From contig JASLJB010000312.1 in NCBI GenBank assembly GCA_030152605.1, forward strand, positions 1-21,962: a stretch of 21,962 nucleotides of DNA, written 5' to 3'. The position numbers and the translations under genes were made by a program. Positions 14,697 through 21,962 of this stretch are shown piece by piece; the stretch's first letter is position 1; every line of letters begins with the position of its first letter. Origin of the DNA: Acinetobacter sp. (lineage in GTDB: Bacteria > Pseudomonadota > Gammaproteobacteria > Pseudomonadales > Moraxellaceae). The notes under the pieces are model-generated. The model saw nothing but the letters and a program-made list of their open reading frames with translations. It was not told where the DNA came from and did not search any database.

Positions 14697-16322
14697 ATGC
14701 GAGATACTTCCCTTACAGACCCTGTCCGTGGTCTAGATCACAGCGACAACAATAGCAATCAAGCCGCCAACGAAACCTTAGAAGATTATACTTTGCGCTA
14801 TGCGCCGCACAGCTTCCGTCGTTGGAGCCCCCAAGTCGTCGCCATCTCTGCGTTGGGTGGCATCGCCTATCTGGCTGACTTTTCGATTGGTGCCAGTATC
14901 GCCATGAGTTTCGGCACCACCAATGCGTTGTTTTCTATTATTTTTGCCGCACTGATTATCTTTATTACCGGCCTCCCCCTTGCCTACTATGCCGCACGCT
15001 ACAACATCGATCTGGATCTGATCACGCGTAGTGCCGGTTTTGGCTACTTTGGTTCGGTGATCACCAGTATTATTTTTGCCAGTTTTACCTTTATTTTCTT
15101 TGCCCTCGAAGGCTCGATCATGGCCCAAGGCCTGCTGGTCGGGCTGGGGATTCCGCTGTGGCTGGGCTATATCATCTCGACCTTTATGGTGATCCCGTTG
15201 GTGATCTACGGCATGAAAGCACTCACCAAACTGCAAGTTTGGACCACCCCGATTTGGTTGATCCTGATGTTCTGCCCGGTGCTATACCTGTTTTATCAAG
15301 AGCCGACCTTGGTCAGCCAATTCACCCAATACACCGGTCAATCCAACTATATGCCGATGGATCTGGCGGCAATCATGCTCGGTGCCGGGATTTGTTTGGC
15401 TTTGATTATGCAGATCGGTGAACAAATCGATTACTTGCGTTTTATGCCGGCCAAAACCAAGCAAAATAGCAAAACCTGGTGGATCGCGGTGATTTCTGCA
15501 GGGCCAGGATGGGTCATTTTAGGTGCAATCAAGCAAATCATCGGTGCGTTTTTGGGCTTCTATCTGCTGACCAAACTCCCCGGCGTCAATGCCGCTGAAC
15601 CGGTACAACAATTTAATGCCGTGTTTCACGACATGCTGCCGGGTTGGGTGGCGCTAACCTTGGCCGTGGTGCTGGTGGTGATTTCTCAAATCAAAATCAA
15701 CGTCACCAATGCCTACTCGGGTTCACTGGCATGGACCAGTGCCTATGCCCGAATCAGCAAGCATTATCCCGGTCGTATCATCTTTGTCTTGGTCAATCTT
15801 GCCGTGGCCTTGGCCTTGATGGAAGGCAATATGTTTGCAGTACTGGGTAAAATCTTGGGCTTTTATTCGAACTTTGCCATCGCCTGGGTGGTGGTGGTGG
15901 CGACCGATATTTCAATCAATAAATATCTGCTTAAACTGTCTCCGAAACTGCCGGAGTATCGTCGTGACATGCTGTATAACTTTAACCCTGTGGGTTTGGT
16001 GGCCTTTGGCGCGGCAGCAGGTCTATCCATCGCAGCCTTCTTTGGCCTATTTGGTGAGTTCCTTGCGTCTTATTCGCCCTTGATCGCCTTGGTAGTGGCC
16101 TTTGTACTCACCCCAGTCATGGGACTGCTCACCAAAGGAAAATACTATATCAAACAAGAGAGTGACGGCATCAAAGAACCGCGTTTTGATCATGAAGGTA
16201 CGCCAGTCGCCAGTGTCTACGCTTGCGTTGCCTGTCAGCAAGACTATGAACGTCCCGATGTGATGTATAGCCATCAACATCAAGGCGTGATCTGTTCACT
16301 GTGTAAAACTTTGGCGAAATGA
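14697..16322 (+). CDS. NCS1-type nucleobase permease with four-cysteine C-terminal tail
   Basis: A 541-residue inner-membrane transporter of the NCS1 (nucleobase:cation symporter-1) family, with about 12 hydrophobic segments. Family-like features are the cytoplasmic N-terminus (ANETLEDYTLRYAPHSFRRW), AISALGGIAYLADFSIGASI in the first helix, and SQIKINVTNAYSGSLAW near helix 8, resembling the cytosine/purine permeases. Members carry cytosine, purines, uracil, allantoin or hydantoins; the substrate here is not clear. After the last helix, residues 510-536 hold C-X2-C-X19-C-X2-C with His and Tyr between, a zinc-ribbon-like module unusual for a plain permease. The start at 14697 is set by AGGA eight bases upstream and by the sigma-54 promoter; a TTG at 14634 and an ATG at 14664 lie before the expected transcription start. 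A strong terminator follows. Confidence 0.85.
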   Translation: MRDTSLTDPVRGLDHSDNNSNQAANETLEDYTLRYAPHSFRRWSPQVVAISALGGIAYLADFSIGASIAMSFGTTNALFSIIFAALIIFITGLPLAYYAARYNIDLDLITRSAGFGYFGSVITSIIFASFTFIFFALEGSIMAQGLLVGLGIPLWLGYIISTFMVIPLVIYGMKALTKLQVWTTPIWLILMFCPVLYLFYQEPTLVSQFTQYTGQSNYMPMDLAAIMLGAGICLALIMQIGEQIDYLRFMPAKTKQNSKTWWIAVISAGPGWVILGAIKQIIGAFLGFYLLTKLPGVNAAEPVQQFNAVFHDMLPGWVALTLAVVLVVISQIKINVTNAYSGSLAWTSAYARISKHYPGRIIFVLVNLAVALALMEGNMFAVLGKILGFYSNFAIAWVVVVATDISINKYLLKLSPKLPEYRRDMLYNFNPVGLVAFGAAAGLSIAAFFGLFGEFLASYSPLIALVVAFVLTPVMGLLTKGKYYIKQESDGIKEPRFDHEGTPVASVYACVACQQDYERPDVMYSHQHQGVICSLCKTLAK

Positions 16323-16356
16323 AGTCTTAAAACAATCAAATGAAGTCATCCTAAAA

Positions 16357-16394
16357 GCAAAAAACTGCCCCAGCACAGTGGGGCAGTTTTTTGC
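16357..16394. terminator. Bidirectional terminator between permease and halogenase
   Basis: A perfect 15-bp stem (GCAAAAAACTGCCCC with GGGGCAGTTTTTTGC) encloses an eight-base loop, with A- and T-tracts on the two sides. It lies 35 bases after the permease stop and serves the convergent halogenase gene from the other side. Confidence 0.9.
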
Positions 16395-16515
16395 TTTGCT
16401 TATATCCTTGTATTGGATGTACTTATAAACTGGATCTGCTCAAACAACTTATATGTATTCAATACGATCGCGGTATACGATCGATCTGGTCATATGCATG
16501 CTGTCTGATTTAAGC

Positions 16516-18033
16516 TTATAAAAGCGCTGCCTGCTGCGGTGCTGCTGTTTTAGCAGCCGTATTAAACTGATTGATATACTCAATCACGACTTTTTGAGCA
16601 TCGGCGGGTAGATGATTCAGTTCCTTTAAACATGCCTCAGCATTGATATGACCTAAGCCTTGGGCCACAAAAATCCAATTCACCACATGGAAAATGCCAT
16701 GCCATTGATGCTGTGCATAGCCTTGAATATCGGCCATACGCGGGCAGCGTTGTTGGAAAACCTGCTTTAAGGCCTGATAGCTTTCTGGATAAGGTGTTTG
16801 TGCCACTTTCTGCCAGAACGGTGTATCACGTCGCGGGCAATCATAGTGCATGCGTAGAAAATCCCGGACGCCTAACCAAGCACTGGCATTGGCCTGATTG
16901 AACTGAGCGATACTCAGATCTGAAACCACCCAGCCACTTTGCTTGATCACTTGCTCAAACATGCGCAGCTGCTCCAACATCTGTCCGATTGAGGTCGCCT
17001 CCAAAGGCTCAACAAAACCTGAAGCCAAACCGATCGCCATCACATTGCCTTGCCAGACCTGTTTAAAATGTCCCGGTTCAAAAGTCAGTGTACGCTGCGG
17101 CTCAATCTCGAATCCGAGATATTGCTCAACCTCATCAATGGCTTGTTGCTCCGTCGTAAACTCACTACTAAAGACATAGCCTGCACCAATACGTTCAATC
17201 AAAGGAATACGCCACATCCAACCGGATTTCATGGCCGTGGCTCGCGTGACCAGTTCTGGATGTTGACCACGATGCGGCAGATGAAATGGAATCGCTTTGT
17301 CGAGCCACAAATACTGTTTAAATGACTGCCATGCGGTCTTCAGTTTCTTGCCAATAATCAGTCGAGCAAAGCCTGAAGCATCGATTAAAAAATCCGTATC
17401 ATAAGCGCCTTGATCGGTCAGCACTTGTGTCACCTGACCTGTGGCATCCAACAATACATCCTCGACTTTGGCTTGGATATGGGTCACACCACGATCCGCC
17501 GCTTTTTTGGCGAGATAGTTGGCGACACGATAACTGTCGAAATGCAGTGAGGTGGCAATACCGGGTTGGTCTTGTAGACAGGCGATGGCATCTTGTTGCG
17601 ATACTCTGTTTTGAATCGCATCAAAATTCTTAACCGCCAGTGGCAACGCTGTACCTTGCGCAAGCAACGCCGAGATAAGTGGGAAATGATGCGCAACATG
17701 GTAGTCAAATGGTGACTGTTCAGGATTGACAAATAAGTGATAGAACTCATCTTCTTTAGTGCCTGTACGCCAACCTTCGTAGCAAAAGCCCCACTTTAAA
17801 GCAGCCCCAGTTTCGCGGATAAACTCACCGACGGGAAGATTGAGACGATTGAGGGTCGTGATCAGATTAATTAAACCGCCTTCCCCGACACCGACGATAC
17901 CAATCGCTGGTGACTCAATCAGTTGCACCGTAATATCTTTGGCAAACATTTGCCTTAAGCTCAGTGCGGCAAACCAGCCTGCGGTGCCGCCGCCAACAAT
18001 GGTGATCGTACTTGCATTGCGTAGATCTAACAT
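16516..18033 (-). CDS. Flavin-dependent halogenase (tryptophan halogenase family)
   Basis: A 505-residue FAD-binding enzyme with all hallmarks of the flavin-dependent halogenase family: GGGTAG nucleotide-binding loop (14-19), the catalytic lysine in TGAALKWGF (K80, matching K79 of PrnA), the W-X-W-X-I-P motif (WMWRIP, 272-277) that distinguishes halogenases from monooxygenases, and the active-site glutamate in FVEPLEATS (340-348). Such enzymes use FADH2, oxygen and halide to make HOCl, which reaches the substrate through a tunnel and is activated by the lysine. Substrate is usually tryptophan, another indole or a phenol; here unknown. No flavin reductase or biosynthetic cluster is in the window. 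ATG 18033 has AGGTGG just upstream. It lies downstream of the giant adhesin gene on the same strand, but a terminator separates them. Confidence 0.88.
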   Translation of the reverse strand: MLDLRNASTITIVGGGTAGWFAALSLRQMFAKDITVQLIESPAIGIVGVGEGGLINLITTLNRLNLPVGEFIRETGAALKWGFCYEGWRTGTKEDEFYHLFVNPEQSPFDYHVAHHFPLISALLAQGTALPLAVKNFDAIQNRVSQQDAIACLQDQPGIATSLHFDSYRVANYLAKKAADRGVTHIQAKVEDVLLDATGQVTQVLTDQGAYDTDFLIDASGFARLIIGKKLKTAWQSFKQYLWLDKAIPFHLPHRGQHPELVTRATAMKSGWMWRIPLIERIGAGYVFSSEFTTEQQAIDEVEQYLGFEIEPQRTLTFEPGHFKQVWQGNVMAIGLASGFVEPLEATSIGQMLEQLRMFEQVIKQSGWVVSDLSIAQFNQANASAWLGVRDFLRMHYDCPRRDTPFWQKVAQTPYPESYQALKQVFQQRCPRMADIQGYAQHQWHGIFHVVNWIFVAQGLGHINAEACLKELNHLPADAQKVVIEYINQFNTAAKTAAPQQAALL

Positions 18034-18098
18034 AAGCCACCTATTTTATAATTTTAACTATTTAACTATTTGCTTTGAGATATACATCTCTTATGAAA

Positions 18099-18124
18099 AA
18101 AAGAGGAGCCGAAGCTCCTCTTTT
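18099..18124 (-). terminator. Intrinsic terminator after the giant adhesin gene
   Basis: AAAAGAGGAGC and GCTCCTCTTTT form an 11-bp perfect stem closed by the stable tetraloop TTCG on the minus strand, followed by further T residues, 11 bases after the adhesin stop. The halogenase would need read-through or its own promoter in the 65 bases that follow. Confidence 0.88.
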
Positions 18125-18135
18125 CGCTGTGCTAA

Positions 18136-21100
18136 TTAGGCGAGGACTAACTGGTGGTTGGCCAGCAAGGTCACTAAATCAACATTGGTATTATTTAAAG
18201 TAATCAATGTAGTGAAGTCAGTTCCAACCCCATCTCGATTGACTTGGACCACGGTATTGGTGCCATCAAAGGTTGCAGTCAAGTATTGGTCAATGGTCGC
18301 ACCTGCCGACATCGTTGCCACGCCATTAATATAACTGGCTTGGTTTTCAGTCGTTCCGGTGAAGCCTTGGAGTAGATCACTCACATCGATGCGATCTGCA
18401 TTGGTTGTCGCCTCCCAAGTTCCGACAAAGAATCCATTGGCTTGATCCGAACCATTCCCCCCTGTTGGGTCTGCAGCATTAAGTAATTTATACAGCAAGG
18501 TATCATTTCCACCATTGTTTAGATTAAAGGTGTCATTCCCTCCCCGACCTTCGAATTGGTCATTGCCTGTACTATCGGTGAATACATCATTACCACCAGC
18601 ACCGGCAATACCTTCGATATTGACAAACTTGGCCTGTCCAAATCCTGTGTTTTGAACACCTGTATTACTCAAGTCAATCGTTAATGCAGTATTGCCCGCC
18701 AACTTATAATCGACGATATCCAGACCACCATTGTTGGTCCAATTCCATACCCCTGAAACCAACTGACTTCCACCTGCGCCGTTATATACATGTGTCCCAG
18801 CTGTGGCAAAGAAGGTATCGTTATAACCTGTACCCACTATACCCAATTGGTTGCTTGCATCTGTAGCAGCAGTTGCAACCGTTGAAGCTAGCGCACCATT
18901 CTCAGCAGTCAAAATATAACTGTGATTTTTTTCTACTGCTTTGAGACCAGCCCATGTCGTATTGACGTTTTCAATGCTATTGACATTGGTACCAAAAGTG
19001 ATCGAACTGACCCCGCCAAAGTCATTACCATGCGATAGCAACACCGCACTATATGACTTCGTCGCATCAAGGCCGTAGAAATATACCAATCCAGTTGAGT
19101 TTTGCGTATTGACGCCTCCCTGAGGGTTAATGATTTGCGTGGCCACCACTTGACCTGTGGCTTCATCGACGAGTGCAACCGTATTGCCAAAGTAAGCATT
19201 GATGCCATTTTTATCCAATATACGCAGAATAATACTGGTGCCATCAGCAAGCACAGAGGTGTTTTCAACATAGCTAGTTGTTCCGCCTCGTGAACGAAAC
19301 ACCACTAGATCCAAATCACCATCCCAATCAATATCAATAACTTGTGCACCACTTACAACACTTGTTGAACTCATATTTGCCTGAGTAACAATGGTTTGTG
19401 CTGTCCAGTTCACTTGACCATTGGCTGCTGTACCTCCATTCATCCAAAGGATGCCTTTGTTATCTGGACTATTCAATTGAGCTGTAGTTGTACCTTGTGA
19501 AATACCAGAGACCTCAATAAAGTCCATTCTCCCATCACCATTCCAATCAACGGCTAAAGAAGTATTGCTGTTGGTATTATCGGTAAGTGTTTGAACATTC
19601 GAAGCAGTACCTACACCATTAGCACTACTGGTGAAGTTACCTGTACCATCATTATAGTAAATCTGGGTCGCTGCTTGACCAGTAGCACCCGTCATTCCTG
19701 CAACGACCAAATCCATATAGCCATCGCCATTAAGATCTGCCCAAGTCAGTGTGACATATGGTGTTGGGTTGCCTTGAGTTTCATTATCTCCTGCAAAAAC
19801 GCCTGTCAGCGTTTGGGTATTGGTTAGAGTAGTTTGACCGGTAACGGATACACCATTCTCAACAAAAACCAAGCGATTTGATAGACCCGTACTTCCGCCA
19901 GAATTGGTGGTATTGGTTCCAAATGTACCGTGATAAACAATGTCAACAAAACCATCATTATTAAAGTCAACACCTGAAATTTCACGGTCCGGTGTCGCAT
20001 TATTGGTATTCGTTGGTGCAACACCATTTTGTTGGTTATTGCTCCAAACATAGGCACCGGACTTCTGATAACCAGTGATCGTACCATTGGTATTGAGCAC
20101 AAATGTCGAGTTATACCCCCCTGCTGATTGCGCATCATTTGGTGTTTGATCACCATACACGATATCAACAAAACCATCGCCATCGATATCAATGCCTGCA
20201 ACTCCGCCATACCAAACAAAAGTATTTGCATTCGGGTTATTGGTTGCTCCAGCCACACCGACAGAACCGACCTGAAAAGTCGTATAGGTACCATCAGCAT
20301 TAAGTTTGAATGACTGCTGACCATTACCATAGCTAGTATCTGACCCTAGAACATCCATTCTTCCATCACGATCAAAATCGATGAAGGTCGACTGTTGTTG
20401 CTGATCTGGCCCAACCAAAGTAACTTGACTAAAATTACCTAAAGTTTGTGCATTAGTCGCATTTTGAGTAAATACAGTCGAATTGCTCAGTAAACGCCAA
20501 GCCCCATCCTCTCCAATGGTCAATGCTGTACCCGAGTTTTGCGAACTCGCTGCAGTTGCTGTGATAGAAATCGCAGGTGAAGCAACAATATTTAATTCGT
20601 TCGTACTATTGTCTTTAGCGACATTTCCTGCGGTATCTTTTAATACTGCAGCAACATCATAGACACCAACCGCTAAGGCATTGCTATTCGGAATCTGCAC
20701 ATACCAAGTACTGTTGAGATAATCTATAACGACATCACCTGTCTGCGAACTGTAGGTAACACCATTTACCGTGACCTCAAGATATTCACCTGTTTCAACT
20801 TTCAAATCCAAACTACCGCTGACAATTGGTGTACTATCCGTGGTGGTCTCATTATTAACAGTTATCACAAGATTCACAGTAAAGCTAAAATTAGTACTTG
20901 GCGTACCACTGTTTCCTGCATTATCAACCACAATCGCATGATAGCTATATGTCGTCGCATCAATTAAGTTATCTAACTGATAAGTCCATGTTGTACCTGT
21001 TGGCACCACATAACCGACTAGCACATTATTACTATCATATAGTGCCAATTGCTGATCAGCTGCTAACGGTGCACTGATTGTTCCGTTTAACATCGGTGTA

Positions 21101-21962
21101 CGATCGTCTGTCGAGGTGCCAGATCCATAGTTACCTTGGTTTGGACCCACATCATCCGTATAACTCACGATGACTGCAGTTTGTGTTGGCGGCGCTGTGT
21201 TGTAATCCTGACTTGCAGTCGCAGCATTGTTTGGATTACCTGCTGCATCGGTTGCATTACCCGCTGCAACATCGACCGTGATGGTGCCCGTAGTATTCAC
21301 TGTTGGCGTCACCAACAAGGTATAGGTCCGCGCATCAATCTGGGTAAATGCACCAGCTGTACCGCCAGTCACCACGATATCACCGACGATAAAATCAGTC
21401 ACATCTTTGTCGAAACTAAAGGTAAAGGTGACTGGGCCATTGGTGACTGCAGCTGTGACATCATCGGTAATGGATAAAGTCAACGGTGTAAGATCCGTCG
21501 TAAAGCCACCATTTGTTGCATCCAATACCGCACCAGTCCCTAAGTTACCCGCAAGGTCGGTATAGCTGTTATCCGCCACGGTGAGGCTCGGCTGCGCTGT
21601 ACCCGCTTGGGTAAAGGTCGCGGTCCAGGTGATGTTATCTGTCGTGGTTAATCCACTCAGTGTTCCACCCACTTGCGCCACTTTAGTCGCATCAAATCCA
21701 ACCACGGCCTCACTAAAGGTAAAGGTCACGGTGGTGCTTTCACCCGCAGCCAGCAGTACATCACTGGCAGTGATCGCAAGTGTTGGTGGTGTGGTATCCG
21801 TAACAAAGCCACCATTTGTTGCATCCAACACTGCACCAGTCCCTAAGTTACCGGCTAGATCGGTATAGCTGTTATCTGCCACGGTGAGACTCGGCTGCGC
21901 TGTACCCGCTTGGGTAAAGGTTGCCGTCCAAGTGATGTTATCTGTCGTGGTTAATCCACTCA
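18136..21962 (-). CDS. Giant type I-secreted adhesin, C-terminal part (5' end outside the window)
   Basis: The frame is open to the window edge, giving 1274 residues; the Val at 21882 is not a real start. In order it holds: two near-identical 101-residue Ig-like repeats and at least two divergent Ig-like units (to about 20,570); six FG-GAP/VCBS blades (about 20,390 to 19,300), each with a calcium-binding D-X-D/N-X-D-G loop (for example DIDGDGFVD, DFNNDGFVD, DLNGDGYMD); an ASPIC/UnbV-like segment (about 19,260-19,000); RTX nonapeptides (GGNDVFT, GGNDTFNL, about 18,490-18,610); and a C-terminal tail ending in DLVTLLANHQLVLA, like type I secretion targets of the VCA0849 class. It resembles Bap/LapA-like surface adhesins, which export through an ABC transporter with TolC. 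No transporter gene is in the window. Calcium should be needed for folding. Confidence 0.87.
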   Translation of the reverse strand, partial: SGLTTTDNITWTATFTQAGTAQPSLTVADNSYTDLAGNLGTGAVLDATNGGFVTDTTPPTLAITASDVLLAAGESTTVTFTFSEAVVGFDATKVAQVGGTLSGLTTTDNITWTATFTQAGTAQPSLTVADNSYTDLAGNLGTGAVLDATNGGFTTDLTPLTLSITDDVTAAVTNGPVTFTFSFDKDVTDFIVGDIVVTGGTAGAFTQIDARTYTLLVTPTVNTTGTITVDVAAGNATDAAGNPNNAATASQDYNTAPPTQTAVIVSYTDDVGPNQGNYGSGTSTDDRTPMLNGTISAPLAADQQLALYDSNNVLVGYVVPTGTTWTYQLDNLIDATTYSYHAIVVDNAGNSGTPSTNFSFTVNLVITVNNETTTDSTPIVSGSLDLKVETGEYLEVTVNGVTYSSQTGDVVIDYLNSTWYVQIPNSNALAVGVYDVAAVLKDTAGNVAKDNSTNELNIVASPAISITATAASSQNSGTALTIGEDGAWRLLSNSTVFTQNATNAQTLGNFSQVTLVGPDQQQQSTFIDFDRDGRMDVLGSDTSYGNGQQSFKLNADGTYTTFQVGSVGVAGATNNPNANTFVWYGGVAGIDIDGDGFVDIVYGDQTPNDAQSAGGYNSTFVLNTNGTITGYQKSGAYVWSNNQQNGVAPTNTNNATPDREISGVDFNNDGFVDIVYHGTFGTNTTNSGGSTGLSNRLVFVENGVSVTGQTTLTNTQTLTGVFAGDNETQGNPTPYVTLTWADLNGDGYMDLVVAGMTGATGQAATQIYYNDGTGNFTSSANGVGTASNVQTLTDNTNSNTSLAVDWNGDGRMDFIEVSGISQGTTTAQLNSPDNKGILWMNGGTAANGQVNWTAQTIVTQANMSSTSVVSGAQVIDIDWDGDLDLVVFRSRGGTTSYVENTSVLADGTSIILRILDKNGINAYFGNTVALVDEATGQVVATQIINPQGGVNTQNSTGLVYFYGLDATKSYSAVLLSHGNDFGGVSSITFGTNVNSIENVNTTWAGLKAVEKNHSYILTAENGALASTVATAATDASNQLGIVGTGYNDTFFATAGTHVYNGAGGSQLVSGVWNWTNNGGLDIVDYKLAGNTALTIDLSNTGVQNTGFGQAKFVNIEGIAGAGGNDVFTDSTGNDQFEGRGGNDTFNLNNGGNDTLLYKLLNAADPTGGNGSDQANGFFVGTWEATTNADRIDVSDLLQGFTGTTENQASYINGVATMSAGATIDQYLTATFDGTNTVVQVNRDGVGTDFTTLITLNNTNVDLVTLLANHQLVLA
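21493..21962 (-). repeat. 303-bp tandem repeats inside the adhesin gene
   Basis: The segment 21796-21962 repeats at 21493-21659, exactly 303 bases (101 codons) apart, each coding for SGLTTTDNITW...LDATNGGF and differing almost only at synonymous positions. One complete unit and part of the next are seen. More copies are expected beyond the right edge. Confidence 0.9.

Noticed and set aside
16463..16486. Direct repeat TACGATCG twice in the permease/halogenase gap
   Set aside because: Only eight bases, partly self-palindromic, with no link to a promoter; too weak to call an operator.
21880..21882. Start of the adhesin at 21882
   Set aside because: It is an internal GTG (valine) within an Ig-like repeat; the same frame continues in register to the window edge.
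16516..21962. The adhesin-halogenase region as a complete secretion or biosynthetic system
   Set aside because: No type I transporter, TolC, periplasmic protease (LapG/LapD type), flavin reductase or peptide synthetase gene is present in the window.

Overview
The window looks like a chromosomal segment of a gammaproteobacterium in the Moraxellaceae, most probably Acinetobacter. This is inferred from protein character (RF3, TcdA, a 918-residue AcnA, IscX beside ndk), from the palindromic intergenic repeats, and from a Bap/LapA-like giant surface protein. No database was searched. Most of it is ordinary housekeeping DNA on the minus strand. The right third (from about 12.7 kb) is more accessory.

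Left part, 1-5.2 kb, all minus strand: the first codons of ndk with its own promoter; iscX; a PAP2-type lipid phosphatase downstream of a GT4 glycosyltransferase, with a duplicated Pho-box-like element upstream of the pair; tcdA (tRNA t6A dehydratase); a secreted protein of unknown function; and a GNAT acetyltransferase. Middle, 5.2-12.7 kb, minus strand: acnA, ending in tandem palindromic terminator-like repeats; a TatD-family hydrolase that appears co-transcribed with two related DUF3298-like lipoproteins; and prfC, which has a clear terminator downstream and a possible attenuator-like leader upstream.

Right part, 12.7-22 kb: a plus-strand lipoprotein of unknown function; a plus-strand NCS1-type nucleobase permease with a near-perfect sigma-54 promoter, a palindromic candidate activator site and a four-cysteine C-terminal tail; then, convergent with it, an orphan flavin-dependent halogenase; and finally the 3' portion of a giant type I-secreted adhesin that runs off the right edge. 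The visible adhesin order is tandem Ig-like repeats, a calcium-binding FG-GAP/VCBS propeller, an UnbV-like segment, RTX nonapeptides and a type I secretion tail.

The strongest leads are the sigma-54-controlled permease with its cysteine tail, the halogenase with no visible substrate pathway beside the adhesin, the Pho-box-like tandem element before the glycosyltransferase/phosphatase pair, and the alternative-hairpin leader of prfC. No CRISPR array, insertion sequence, tRNA or rRNA was seen.
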